A stretch of DNA of 64,000 nucleotides from Sipunculus nudus (lineage: Eukaryota > Annelida > Sipuncula > Golfingiida > Sipunculidae): positions 12,648,664 to 12,712,663 of the forward strand of contig CM049315.1 of NCBI GenBank assembly GCA_026874595.1, in the 5' to 3' direction. Positions 40,951 to 54,000 of this stretch are shown piece by piece. The position numbers were made by a program, and so were the translations under genes. The stretch's first letter is position 1, and the number at the start of each line of letters is the position of its first letter. Under the pieces are notes generated by a model that saw nothing but the letters and a program-made list of their open reading frames with translations, had not been told where the DNA came from and searched no databases.

Positions 40951-43755
40951 GCAGTTGGTCTCAGTCACCATCACAAAATGCAATATCGTCTCGGTTTGCC
41001 ACCAGGGGTCATTACTTTCTTCTGTTTAAGCTTTGCTTTCCATGTCACCCTTATTACAATACGTCTCTTCATTTACAGTCGTCTATAGGTTGCGGTTTTC
41101 CAAACAGGTTATTTAGCGTCTTCCTATTGTCTAAGCATTTTGCCTCGTTATCAGTTTGGTCTGTGTGTGTTTATTAAAGAACTATCCTTAAACAGGTACC
41201 GCAGCAGCATCATTGATCAGTGGTAGACTTACGTCGTCCTCTAGACTGAATGGTAGTCTCTGACACAGGTATTACTCCAGTCTCCAACGCAAGATCTAGG
41301 CTGTGCTCATTAATTTATCGAATCCACAGGTCTATACTTATCGCTTGGGCGCGGCTACTTGCTGGTTTAGATGGACGATGGTAGTGTTTTTTTTTAAATG
41401 TTATAAAGTTTTATTTCGTCTTGGGCGGATGAGATTAGAAATTGTCTCTCATAAATCGCCAAATATTAATTAAGTAACTCTAAAACATGTACATGGGTGC
41501 AAAATATTTCTTTTTTAGTCAGACATACCATCCAAATGTTTTCTATAGTAGAAAACAGTAAAAGTGTCATTCATACCTATGATTTGAATGCAGTTTAACA
41601 TGCCTTTCAAGAGGCTAATGTCTTTGACGACTGTGGGATAAGCGAAGGTCATTATTCTCCTTATTAATGAACTGGTCTATATAATTGATTTCATCAATAC
41701 ATCAAGTTCGCTTTATGAATATCCCTACTCTAATTTTCAAAATTTTCAAAAGCTGGAATTTTGGAATAATATTCCTCACAGACGTAATCTGATATTTATT
41801 TTTGACATGACCTTATTTCTAAGATCGTACACTCTATAGCCAAACCACATTATCGCTCTCGGCTTGCAGTGTACGCTTGGCGATCGCATACATTTAATTG
41901 TCATGCATGTTATTTTACTTTATTTCACTATTTCATCCTACATCATGGGAGTATGTCCAAGGAAAAAAAAAACTGTACCCCATACTGCATTTTTGCATGT
42001 AAACACAGAATTGTGCATAACTTTATTTTCACAGTATTGAAGGAAAGAGGACGTTCCGATTGTCATTTTTCCGAGCCTGTACTTTGTATTTCAGCAGAGT
42101 GACCAAGCATTAAGCCAATTGAAAATATTTATTTAAAGATGTAAGGTAACTCGTTAATGTACATATTATAAAAGGGCATGAAAATTCAAATATATTCAGA
42201 AAAATAATATACACCGTTTTATACAGTGAATTATATCAGAACTAAGGTTATATTTTATCAATGAAACAGATCGACTCGCTCCAATAGAAAGTTAGACACT
42301 AGGCTACCCTTGCTTGTGTGAATTAGTGAAAAAACATGGTCTTTTAATAAACATAAGGCAGGGGGCTAGGGAACTTCACAGTCTCAGACGTCAATTAATA
42401 TAGTATTAGCTGAATTGCTGACCAAAGAGCAACTGAAGAATATGTTGGTTCCCTCAGATTTTTCGTGGTTTTCACGTGGGCTTGACAAATATTACTAGCT
42501 ACTTTCTCTAGTGATGGACTATATTTTCATCAAAGAGTTTTTGACAGGTTAGATTAAACAATAGTTACATAGTTTTCACGCGTTATGAAAAGAAACGATA
42601 ATTGATTTCTAGACTCTGTATAAATAACATATGCTAGGCAAGTTTCAGCTCTGAAACACAAGTCTCAAATTGTAAAAATGACATATATAAAGACATTACA
42701 GAAGAAATGGTTAAATCCAAGTTTCTTGAAAATGCCTCTATGTACACATACTAAACATATCTCTTATGTGTTGCTCGCACATAATGTTCAAAAATATAGG
42801 ATTTATATAATCTAAAATAAAATTAATATTTGTCATAATAATAAACACAATATAAATAAACTAATGATTATGAATAAAGATACACAAATATGACAAATCT
42901 GAAATATTTTTTTACGTCATAAGCCAAAATATTTCCAGGAAAAGGTTAATCTAATATAATGAAATCTTGAAGATTGATCTTGATTTTAAATCTCCATATT
43001 CTATTAATATATCAATATTAATACTTGACAAAATCGGAATATCACTAAAGTTCTAAACCGGTTGTATGTCGAGAAGAATGTATTAACACTGAAAGACGGC
43101 TATAATGAGATGGGCAATATGGCAAGTAGACAAATCAAATAGATAAGATTACAATAAATAACAAAAAAACCCAAAAAGTGAGATATCCCTATGCCCATAT
43201 GAATCTGCATCAGAGCGAGACCTGTAATATACGTAAATGACACTTGTTTGGTTAAATATCACATGTACGCACTTATACATGTGCATATTGGTCAGTTACT
43301 CTTAGCTGTATGTTCCATAATCCTGAGCACATCTTAGTCCAGCTGTATTTCAACTTATATGTCATGTAATGCGGATGCCGTTCGGTTACAAGTAATCCGA
43401 ATGTGAGACTAAAAATCCATCACACCGATAAAACGGATTCCATCACAAAGACGGAAATAAGGATCATCCTTTACATGACCATTGTGCTAGTTAGCTGACA
43501 CATATATATATATAAATATATATCCACAATGGCTAATTAAATTAAAATTTCTTCATCAAAATGAAATTCATGTGAAACAACTCTTGCAAATGGACTCAGT
43601 TCCTATTGGGAGACGAAATCCAGCGTCCCCTGAAGAAAATCAATCAGAGATTCATGAAACCGAATCCCTGATTGCGAATCCATGACCCAGTCCATACACC
43701 CCTTGCATTGTTCTTAACGACTTTCAATATAAGTCAATAGGTAGGTTTCCATATT
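40951..43755. other. intergenic stretch, downstream of the minus-strand membrane protein gene
   Basis: AT-rich DNA without recognisable gene or clear repeat. Part of it is presumably the 3' UTR of the minus-strand gene ending at 43756. Confidence 0.4.
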
Positions 43756-44045
43756 CTATTTTATCAAATTTAAATTTCTGAAGAAGTTAAGTATTTGTCC
43801 CTTCCAGGACGGTACATCCAGTACTAAAATGGCCCCTGCCACGGTAGACATAAGAATGATAGCCAAGGACCCGCCCACCTCCTTGGCTTTGGGAGCTTCC
43901 ACCGGCGGCCAGACGATACGTCTGACTCTGACGTACTCCTCCGGTTCTTCCTCCAGAGGCGGCAAATCTAGCGTGACGTTCGTTACGCGCGTAGTTGACG
44001 TCATCACAGGCGTCCCGGTCACGCCCCCAACGTTGGGATCAGATG
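43756..44045 (-). CDS. membrane protein terminal exon (stem, TM helix, tail)
   Basis: The acceptor is TTCCTTTAATAG; 95 residues follow. An acidic stretch LPPLEEEPEEYVRVRRIVWP precedes GGSLAIILMSTVAGAILVLD, a plausible membrane helix, then PSWKGQ and a short basic/hydrophobic end. Higher GC and CpG than the surroundings support coding use. The orientation (extracellular N-side) is inferred from the glycosylated upstream exon. Confidence 0.7.
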
Positions 44046-47000
44046 CTATTAAAGGAAAACAGATTTACAATATGAATACAGCATATTAAAGGACGGCACC
44101 CCAATCTGAAAATGCCGAAACTGATTAAATTCTAACAAGTTATTGCACATTTGGAAATATAAATGCGATGTCATTCCCTTCATGTCCAAATGAGAGTGAC
44201 CAACAAAAACGGGGCCCATTTTAAGGTTAAAAATATAGTAGGTTGAACTGATAAAAAACATATTAGCCACAACTAGGTTTTAGGCATATGACTAAAATAA
44301 AAGAGGCTATTCGATTTATTTAAAGTTACCAGCTACAAGTCATTAATGTAAATCATGAGTAACAATGTTTAAATGTTTAGAAACAGCATCCGAACTTATT
44401 GTAAAAAATGGACACCAATGAATAACACAGTACCAAATTAATAATTTTTATTGCTAAGCAAGCAATGAGATAATTTCATTGTACAATACAGCGATTGTGA
44501 CGTAAAGATTACTGGTGTCAAACATTTTTTTTTTACATGGATTGTAGAAATAGTTATGACAACTACTTCTGGGACAATATCAACGGCAAATGTCGATGGC
44601 GGCGTTTGGTAGTTTTTACAGATGGGTATAAACCTTAGACGGGCCATTACAACCTACTCTCATTTGCACGCCGGGAATCGAACCAGGGACGACGGAGGAA
44701 AGAGCTGAGCTTGTTACCAGTCGACTGTGCAGCGCTAACGTGTTAAAATCATTGAGCATAAGCATGTTTTCCAATTAAAATTTACGGGAAAATGAAAATC
44801 CCCAATATGAAAATGATCAGATGGCTTCACTGACTCAAACCTCTGGTGTTTATGTTACATCCAGGAAACTACACCAATAAATCGGTTTCAGCCGGTCGGA
44901 GATTAAGCAAACACGTGGTCTATGTTGGGTTTACTAAGTTAGCTTTTGAGCATACGGGCAAAAGAGCCGAATACCCACTGAATATATGTACTTTTGCTGG
45001 AATCATAGATTCTTCAAAACAATGATATTTGTGTATAATATGAATCCAGTCAATCTTGACAGCTAAAGCCAAGGTAAACTATAGGTGTGATTGTAGATAT
45101 ATTGCTCTCTATATGCACAGTATTCCTGTTTGTTTTGTTTTCGAGTACATGGACAGTATGGGGTCGTTCCTGTTGAGATGACTGTGGCGAGGAGGATTAA
45201 CTTTGTGCTCTAGCAGAAATAAATCCATTTTGATGAAGACTTTTTAAAAAGATCATTCATAATATTTGTCAATTTTATATATAACAATGAGATAGATAAC
45301 TACAAATAGTTATATTAATTAAATCTATTGCAAAAAGCTGAATTTTGTATAGAACATGGTCGTTGTACCCATTATAAAGGGAAATATGTTTTGTTTTTTT
45401 TTCATTTTGCGGGCAGAATTGCATAGAACAGACCAATTCGACATAACCGTGTTATGTAGCTCGACCTAAGCCGCTTCAAAGAAAATTTTGTAAACGCTCG
45501 TACATTTGTTTGTGACATGTAATTCTACTACTCGTAATGACAAATCAATTGTCTCCATTCTTTATTATGCCCTTTAACGTTGGAATGACGCAACCAGTGT
45601 CGTACCATGGATCTGAAAAAAAAACCGATTAGGAACGCTGTGTTAATGTGACCTTTACTCCCGGTAAATCGTATATTTGAATTGGCATTAACCATCCTCA
45701 CTCTTTGATGGAACAATACTGCAATGTATGGCTTGCATTGAGGCTACCTGCATGGGGATACGCTCTCATGTATCTACTGTAACCGGAAGCTACGGATAAA
45801 TCAAGCGTCCTATTCTTCCTTTTCGATCCGTTTCCGCTTGTCGTCGGCGTCGCCAATAGATACAAAGACAAAACACAAGGATTAAATCATTGATGACAGG
45901 GTATTTTAGAGCTCATTTTCCATTTCATTTGATAGCCTCTTACGGGTGATCTGGTTGGTGCGGCAAGGAACTGAGAAAACGATATTATGCTGCGCTTGAT
46001 ATTATTTATGAAATTTGACCCTATGATCTTCCAAGTTAAACTATACGTTTTCAAATTACGTTATTTCAAATTATGTTATGTATTTAATATATAATCCATA
46101 TATATTCCATAAAGGTTTACATGTGGGTTCTAACTAGTGACCTTTAATTTAATGTCTAACCCACGGCCACAAATTGCTTGTCCTTGTAAATTAAGTGAGC
46201 TGATGCTAAACAGTTTAACCATCGTTCATTTTTATCATTTAAGTTTTTATTAAGATTGGATGAATTATTTATTTGAATAAGTCCACATAAAAAATACAGG
46301 ATTTTTTTTCAATCCGATAAAGATCATAATTGATGCTACCAAAACGAGAAAATCGCTCATTATACACTACTGGATGTTGAAACTAATTGAGCAAGGCATC
46401 AGACCGCCGGACAGGACAACATCACAAGACAGAAGGAAATGTATAATTTTGCATTAATATGAATAGGATTTACACAATTATTAAGCACTCTTGCAAAAAA
46501 ATCCTTTTCACTGCTAGCACTAAAGGTCTCATTCATCTGGCCCTGTTTTATATATGAATGTGTTTGCGCATGTATGTTATATATTGCTGTTCCACACAGA
46601 CAAAAAAATAGAGCAAAATCCAATCGTTCCGTGAAGTAATGATTTCCGTTCAATGATCTGTGATCAGAGTCTGCAAATATAAAATCATTACACTTGGCCC
46701 GGTGGACTTTATATCAGTTTATCAATGCCACGCTTTTTTATCAGTCTCAAAGACCATCAGCAGAAAGGAAGAACACGCTCCAATGAACATTTTAACGCAT
46801 ACAAAGATTCAGGTAACCCAAGCGCAAGACGAAAGTTTTCATGTGAAGGTTCTTTGATCACTGACATGGCGGCTGTCAGGTAAAAGCGGGCCGGTCGATC
46901 AGCTCTCATGGAGTGAAGCTTGCGGTGTAGAAGCGGAGCGCGTGTACTCAGGCGTTGTGTGGCTGCTGAAAGCCCACTTTCTGGTTACCTATTTACCCCA

Positions 47001-50000
47001 TTAAAAGAAGTGCTAAAAGCCACAGTTGTTCACGATTCATATGACTCATATTGCACAGAGGCCTTTATGGTTCCCAGAGAGCAAGCTTCACTCAGTTCCG
47101 CAATGGAGGTTGATGGAACAGTTTTTAAAACTCTACAGACTGATGTGGTCTCAAAGGAGTGTGAGATGAGACCTGTCCGTGATAAATGATAATCAGTTCG
47201 ACAATTACTCTTACACTTTGCAAAAAACATATGTATATGTTAACGCTAATCAACCCTCGGTTGTTACTGGCCGCACTGTCATTCTTGCGGGAGCGGACAA
47301 AGAATTAAGGAGAAACCCTTAAAATGTAGGGGGGGGGGGGGGGATTCTAGACCTCTAAAATTGGTTCGAACCCCTAATAAAAGAGTGCGGATGCTGAGAG
47401 GGGAGGGGTTTGGGCAAACTGGAATAGACTGTTCTCTGGACCCGCTAATGACTTGGTAAAAGGGTAAAGGACCAATTAGAAAGTCACGATCAGATATAGT
47501 CTGCTATGATGGCCGGGAAGTCTCGGACAATGGTTAAACAGCAGCTCGGTAGGTCAATGGTCCGACACGAACACCGGCAACGAACAGTGCCGTCGTGGAT
47601 AGTCATAGAGCATGGTCTTAAATCGGTTGCAGATTATATCTTACGATAGTGTGACACATTCGCCAATAAAAACCTGCGCATTGGCATATATGTAATTTAA
47701 ACCAGTCGCAAGAGTTATTCTTGGAAGTGGTATACGAAAAGTGAGATTTAGTTCATACCTACATTTAGGTGAAGGGGTCAATATACCCTGATGACCAGGC
47801 GTTAAAACATCAATACTTATTTAAAATGGTTATAATGACGTATCACCATGTAGGAGGTGTTTCCGCTTTCTTTTGTTTCTTAAAATTTAATACTAAAGTT
47901 AAAATACTAGCAGAGACTTTAACCAGTTTGGTCATATTACATTTATTCGAGTTTACTGGGGTGACAGCAACTCCTGCGAATATAATTAAAGGGTATTGAA
48001 AAAGGAATACACACACACATATAAATAACCATTAAAATAAATAAATAATCATTAAAAAACATCGATGACGCGATTATCGCCGAAACAAACATTTCACAAA
48101 TGTGTCTAAAATGACTATAATCTCAAGGGTTCTTTCGTGACGTATACTGAAAGAGAAAGAGAGCAAGAATTTTACCATGGTGAGTGAGAGTGAGAGACAG
48201 ACGGACATAAACAGAAGGAGAGCTCTATTAACAGGACGACTTCAGTGTGAAGGCTATTGCTTTAAAAAGTCCCTGCGCTCTCCAAATAAATCCCAACAAA
48301 GCGCCCACTGAAGCACTTCCCGAAACAGATGGTCCTGACTCCGTGCTTTAATCTCTGCAATCAAAGCTGGATACAACCAACAGACCCGTGGGGGCCTGTA
48401 CCCGCTGCACTATAAAGGTATTGATTACAAGATTAGCCTCGAAGTCATAAATGTAGCCTACCCACGTTTCTCAGGTAATTTACGTGCTATTTTCAGAGAG
48501 CTAATCCCTACCAAGTTAATACCTGCGAAGCAGAGAGCATGCTAGCAAATATTAAATTTACCAAATATAGACAAGGACGTCATCTTTAAGAACGACTAAA
48601 AGCCGTATATAGGGCTTGCTTATTTAAAAGAAGCATGTTTAAATACAACCTTAAAGGTTAAATGAGTAGACTGAGTATGTATACATTGGACTTTAAACAT
48701 GTACACCTCGTGTTCGATTAGGAAATGCGTAAAAATATGGATATTTCTTTTTCAATGGCATACACTATTTCCGATTGCTGAAGCGCTCGGAAAGACAGAA
48801 TAATATGGCTTGAGTGCAACCCTACGCCATGGTTTAGATTAAATGTAGAATTAGCTTTGCTTTGCCTAATGGGCAAAAGGTATTTTGACTTTGCTAAACA
48901 CCTTATCTTTGCCTGCTGAACGTGTATATCTTTCAAACATAAATCTGCTCAAATAGAATACCAGTTTGAAAAAAAATATCGAATCTTGAAATGTAGACCA
49001 TATGATTTCGAAAGTTTAAATGACCTGGTTTAGGGGTTTCTCACCATGTTTTATTAAGTGAATCCTGTTTAATCTAATAAAGAACATATTCCATTTCTGC
49101 GTGGCATTTACCGTAATTAAAATAGTACTATGCTTTCAACGGACCACGATATCCGTTTAGAGGATGAATGTATGCCAAAAAAAAAGAAGATTATGAAATA
49201 CCGGGTCTAAAGAAAACATTTTCGGGTCCAGGACAGGTTATCGGCTTTAACTTCATTTGCGACTGAAGAATTGGATGTTTCAAGAACGGTTGACTTTCAT
49301 GAACTTGAAATAAAAAAAAAGCTTTTTTTTTCCATACATATATCCTGTCCCACATTGGAAGATTAACCAAAATCGTCCCCACCATTTATCAAAAAATGTC
49401 AACAACAATTGAAAATTCACTGCATTTATTCTCATTTGAGAAAAATCATTCCAAGACAACTTCATTTATCAATAATTGGATGAGTGCAATATAAGTTGCA
49501 ATGCCTAAAGATCTTACATGACTGTATCCAATAACCTTGAAAATAATCTGGATAAAAATACAGAGTTTAAATAGTGTACTTTAATCAGACCTATATCCCG
49601 TTCACTGTAGAAAGTTTGAACAATTTAAGCAAAGAGTACAAATAAATGCTAATTTTAGTCTATTTTAACCACATTTTACCGGAATGATTAATTGTTGTTT
49701 CTTGCAAGGAATGTTTTTAGATCTATTTAAATAATTCTGTGGCTTATTTATCAGTTACATTAATACATTACCCTGATCTCCTTTCTATGCATTATAATAT
49801 TTTATTTTATTTTTTAATATTATCATTCGTACAAAAGGTTCCTTTAGGAAATCGCTCTGTAATATATAATGTATATATGTGTGTGTATTATATACATATA
49901 TTTACCATTGGCCCTGAAATATCACTTTATGCATTTAGATCACCAAACACAAAACAAGCAACGGGTACAGACACCAGGACATTATTTGTTATCATTCGTT

Positions 50001-50960
50001 ATTCTTTGCCTGCTTGTTCAATACCAGAGTACTGAACCTACTCCTAAGCTTAAATCAATTAATCCAATGTCCTTATATTGGTTCCAAATGGCAAATATGC
50101 CCCAACATTGTGTAACGTCATGCAGAAAATACAAGACCTCCCAAAGCAGTTCGTGCCAAAAAGATCCATACTGCCGCCACGACGTGACCAGTCAGTTGAG
50201 AAATTATTTATCACAGTGTACATTCTGTCAATTCTAATATAGATATTTTTCTTGCAGTGCAGACCAATACTTGTATAATAATATTTATGCAGACAATTAT
50301 GTCTTAAATCAAGGTGCTTATCACAAAAGTTCGTGTAGCAATTATTTTCCAATTGTTGACTTTCAAACTCGTATATGATGACAATTAAGTGTAATAAATT
50401 TTAAAAAATCCTCCAACGATTGTCAAAAGTTATTTTGGCACTTCAATAATTAAGAATTTTAGAAACAAATATCTTTTTAATCAAGAAACACAAAAATGAA
50501 CTCCCTTGTTTCCTTTAAATAACTGTGATATTAAAATATATGAACTTCTATAGATAACAGAACATACCGACAGTATGGGAGCAAACTGGCCCAAAAAATC
50601 TTAAGAATGAGATGTTGAAGAATTTTTCCGATACTTAAACAGCTGTATAGTAGAAAAATTTCTTCAGGTGCCCCATCGAGGAAGCTTTTGTATGATATTG
50701 GTAGGTTTTCACGTATTGAACCCACGGGTCTTCAGTGGTCTTCGGTCATACAAATATAATACAGTCGGTCCCTTTTAACTGAATATCGTATTTGTCCATC
50801 GATTACATTCATTTAAGCGGGCTATTCAAATAAACTGGATTTATCCTTCAAGGTTGTAGCCGTCACAAAAAAATACTATAAATTGTTATCGGATGGCTTG
50901 CGTGTGTTTCTCATATTATTCTGAATTATCTGTTTTGGAATTTTCCATTTAATGATGGTT

Positions 50961-51023
<63 letters not shown>

Positions 51024-54000
51024 TTTAAATATACAAGTGAGAGAATCTGCTTGTCCGGGTGTTTAGAAATATGAACATGATGAAAGTAGTTCTATAGGCT
51101 ATAATGTGATGATACCGATGTATATACAATTCCAGACACTGTAAAACGTTATGTATCCCAGTCGGTCATAAAATCGCCTATAGCTTTGGCCTGAAAGGAA
51201 TTATAGTATACGATCGGAATCCAATGCCAAATGTACATATTTCTATATACAAAAAGATTTTTTATGGACTTATAATTCAAATGACGATGATGATGATGAC
51301 GTCAGAATAATTGTGTATTACCCAAGAGTCTCCTACACTAGTATTTGGCACATTCATTTATCTGTCCAAAGTTTTTTGTTAGGGTTTGCAAGAAATTTTG
51401 TGTCGTCTTGTATTTAGTAACTGGCCATTCAGTCGACCCCTTTCTGAATTCAGACGTTTAACTTGATGTTGTTTGTATGATTTATTTTATACAATATTGC
51501 AAATGTATTCTGATTGATCAATAAATCTTAAACAGAGAGGTTCTTTATTAATTCTCCAATGTAATGAAGACAAAGCCTAGCCTGCCTGTACCTCTTTCAT
51601 CAGAAAATGTATGAAATCGAACCTTCCTTTGGTCAGATTAATAATAGATGTAGTTTAACACTTTGCCGGATCCAACTGATATATGCACGCACAAAGGGTA
51701 TATAATTCCCACATATGTAAACTAAATACACTAAACATGTCTGAAAGAATTACTTCTGAATCTATGAGAAAGAGATATGTCGAATGACGGATTTCGGTCG
51801 GCCAATCCTCAACGCAAAATCAATAGGCCAGCTTCAATAATCAACGTAACCAAGAATTTCTTGTCCAGTTTTTACTCTTAGGGTACAACCAGAAGGCTGC
51901 GACTGTGAAATCAAAAGCCTTCCATTCATGTTATTACTTATACGTTTGTGGAATTCATTACTCGTGGAAAACCACAATATGTTGTGATTGTAAGAGTGTT
52001 TCCTTGTGGTCTAGATTTTTGACTAGCTAATAACCCTGAGCATGTATTAACTACAACATAAAAATGCCGTGAAACGGTTTTATTTTTTTGTGATTTTTTC
52101 TCCCATGCATATATGTGTGTGTGTGTGTATTGGGTGGGGGGGGGGGGTTGGGGGGGGGGGTAAGATAAGTGTTAGGATAGGTAGCAATGCAATCCAGTGT
52201 CGTTCACGTTCACTTAAACCACTTTCTTAAAGAGTAATCCTGAAGCGTTCAGTTTTGATTTAAGTGTTATCAATTTGCGCTACACTAACTCACCGACATG
52301 TTAAGTTTTGTTGTTACCAAAATGAACATAGAGATTATCCTTAAATACACCTTACCATGTCTATATTCTCTGTTATCACATCTGCCTATCTATTTTTATT
52401 AAGCTCAGGCTATACAACCTATCTAAAAAGATATAAAAATAAGGAGAATTAGCGGAAGATTCATTTACTTTAATGTTGAAGATGAAGGGAAAAAATGTCA
52501 GCCCAGAACGGTTAGATAGGTGGGGGTGGGTGGGGGGGGAGGGGGGGGGGGGGGGGGGGAGGGGTCGACTGGCGCAGCCTATAAACGTTCATTTTTTCAG
52601 TCCTAGTATGATCTGCGTGAGAAGTCTTACACGAGATTAAGAGTGGTCCCTGCAATTATTTACATTATATGGTAACGTTTGCCGGTCGATATAATTGACT
52701 GTAAGTGGCGGGACCGTAATAGCGCGCTACCAAACTAAACCAGTCGGGTATATGAGGGGCCCCATCGCCCATGCTCCCGATCGTTTACTCTGCCAAACTT
52801 TTTTTTTCCCGCAGTTTTTTCGCACTTCCTGCCTTCATTTGTGGGTATTTAAAAGACACAGCATAAAGGGTTCGATACGTCTAGATCGATTCAACAAAAC
52901 AGCTTCAAAGGTGGAAAAATAATTAACATTCAGCAGGACCGTTTGATGTGCCCGTTTCACTGCTTTTCCCGTACTGATCAATGCTGTCTCAGTACGAGTA
53001 CTTTTCTGCATTTCGGTCGGTTCTTTCCGTTTCAATATCTACTGTAATCACTAACTCATACACGACTGTGCATTTTCTGGGATTTCATGAGGAGTCTTTT
53101 AAGAACACTAGTTATCAACATATGTAGGAGATCTAGGCAGGCAGGAGAAAAACGAGGAGTAGCAATGATTCAATGCCTGTTCTGCTAAACACGCATTGTG
53201 TACGATATTACCCTAAACTTATTGCTTGTCGGTAATCTTCGATTTTGTTGTTCAGTCGCGTATGTCTGATTGTTTGTGGGTGTGTTTGTGTGTTTGTTTG
53301 TCAGTACTCTCCTAGCCACAATATTGTAGCAATCGATAGTTACAGAGTTGATTTAAAGTAAAAAATTCTAGAAGCCTATTTTTTTATCAACAAAGGTCAA
53401 GGTCATAATACGTCAACATTTTATTTTCATCATAAATTTGTCAATATTTGTCTTTTCTTCACAAAGTAGGCAAATTTTCATCCTCTACGTCTTCTCTATA
53501 ACATGGTCTATTCATCTTGCACCTTGTGTCGCTTTGTCAATATGTTTTTCTGTCTGTCAGTTGTCCTCAATATCGCCTTCTTGCTGATTCTTGTGTCTTA
53601 CATAAAGCATTCTACAGGCCACAGTCTACATGAATCCTTTTGAAACTGGTACATATGTCTTGCATTAATATCTGGAAAAGGGTTTTCATTTTTGGAAAAT
53701 AACCCGCTAGGGATCACTGCACTCGATACACTACAACAAATCATTTTGGGCCATATCTCCGAAACTATAAAAAATATAGCTTATTTTCTTCCTCTGGGTC
53801 TTCTTCATAAATTGATCAAGCCATTTGGTCCCAGCTTTGTGTCACTTTGTCAGTATGTCTGTCACTCCAAAACACTTCAAAATGTCATTTTCCTCATAAC
53901 TTTGTCAATTCTAGTCCTATCTTAAACTTTGGCTCATTTTTCACCACCGCCTGGTATCAGCTTTGTGTCACTTTTTCAATACGTCTGTCTGTTTGTCAGT

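Noticed and set aside
40827..41177. ORF with long Tyr-Ile and Thr-His tracts
   Set aside because: It is driven by the AC/TA microsatellite.
44640..44740. Functional tRNA gene on the minus strand
   Set aside because: It has a good B box but a poor acceptor/anticodon fold and is continuous with a body and an A-run; it is a SINE head.
46920..47189. 89-codon plus-strand ORF
   Set aside because: No recognisable domain, splice sites, or neighbouring exons; composition alone is not enough.
50059..50352. Cys-containing minus ORF as a missing exon of the membrane protein gene
   Set aside because: No convincing acceptor/donor pair in the right phase, and the two flanking exons already join in frame.
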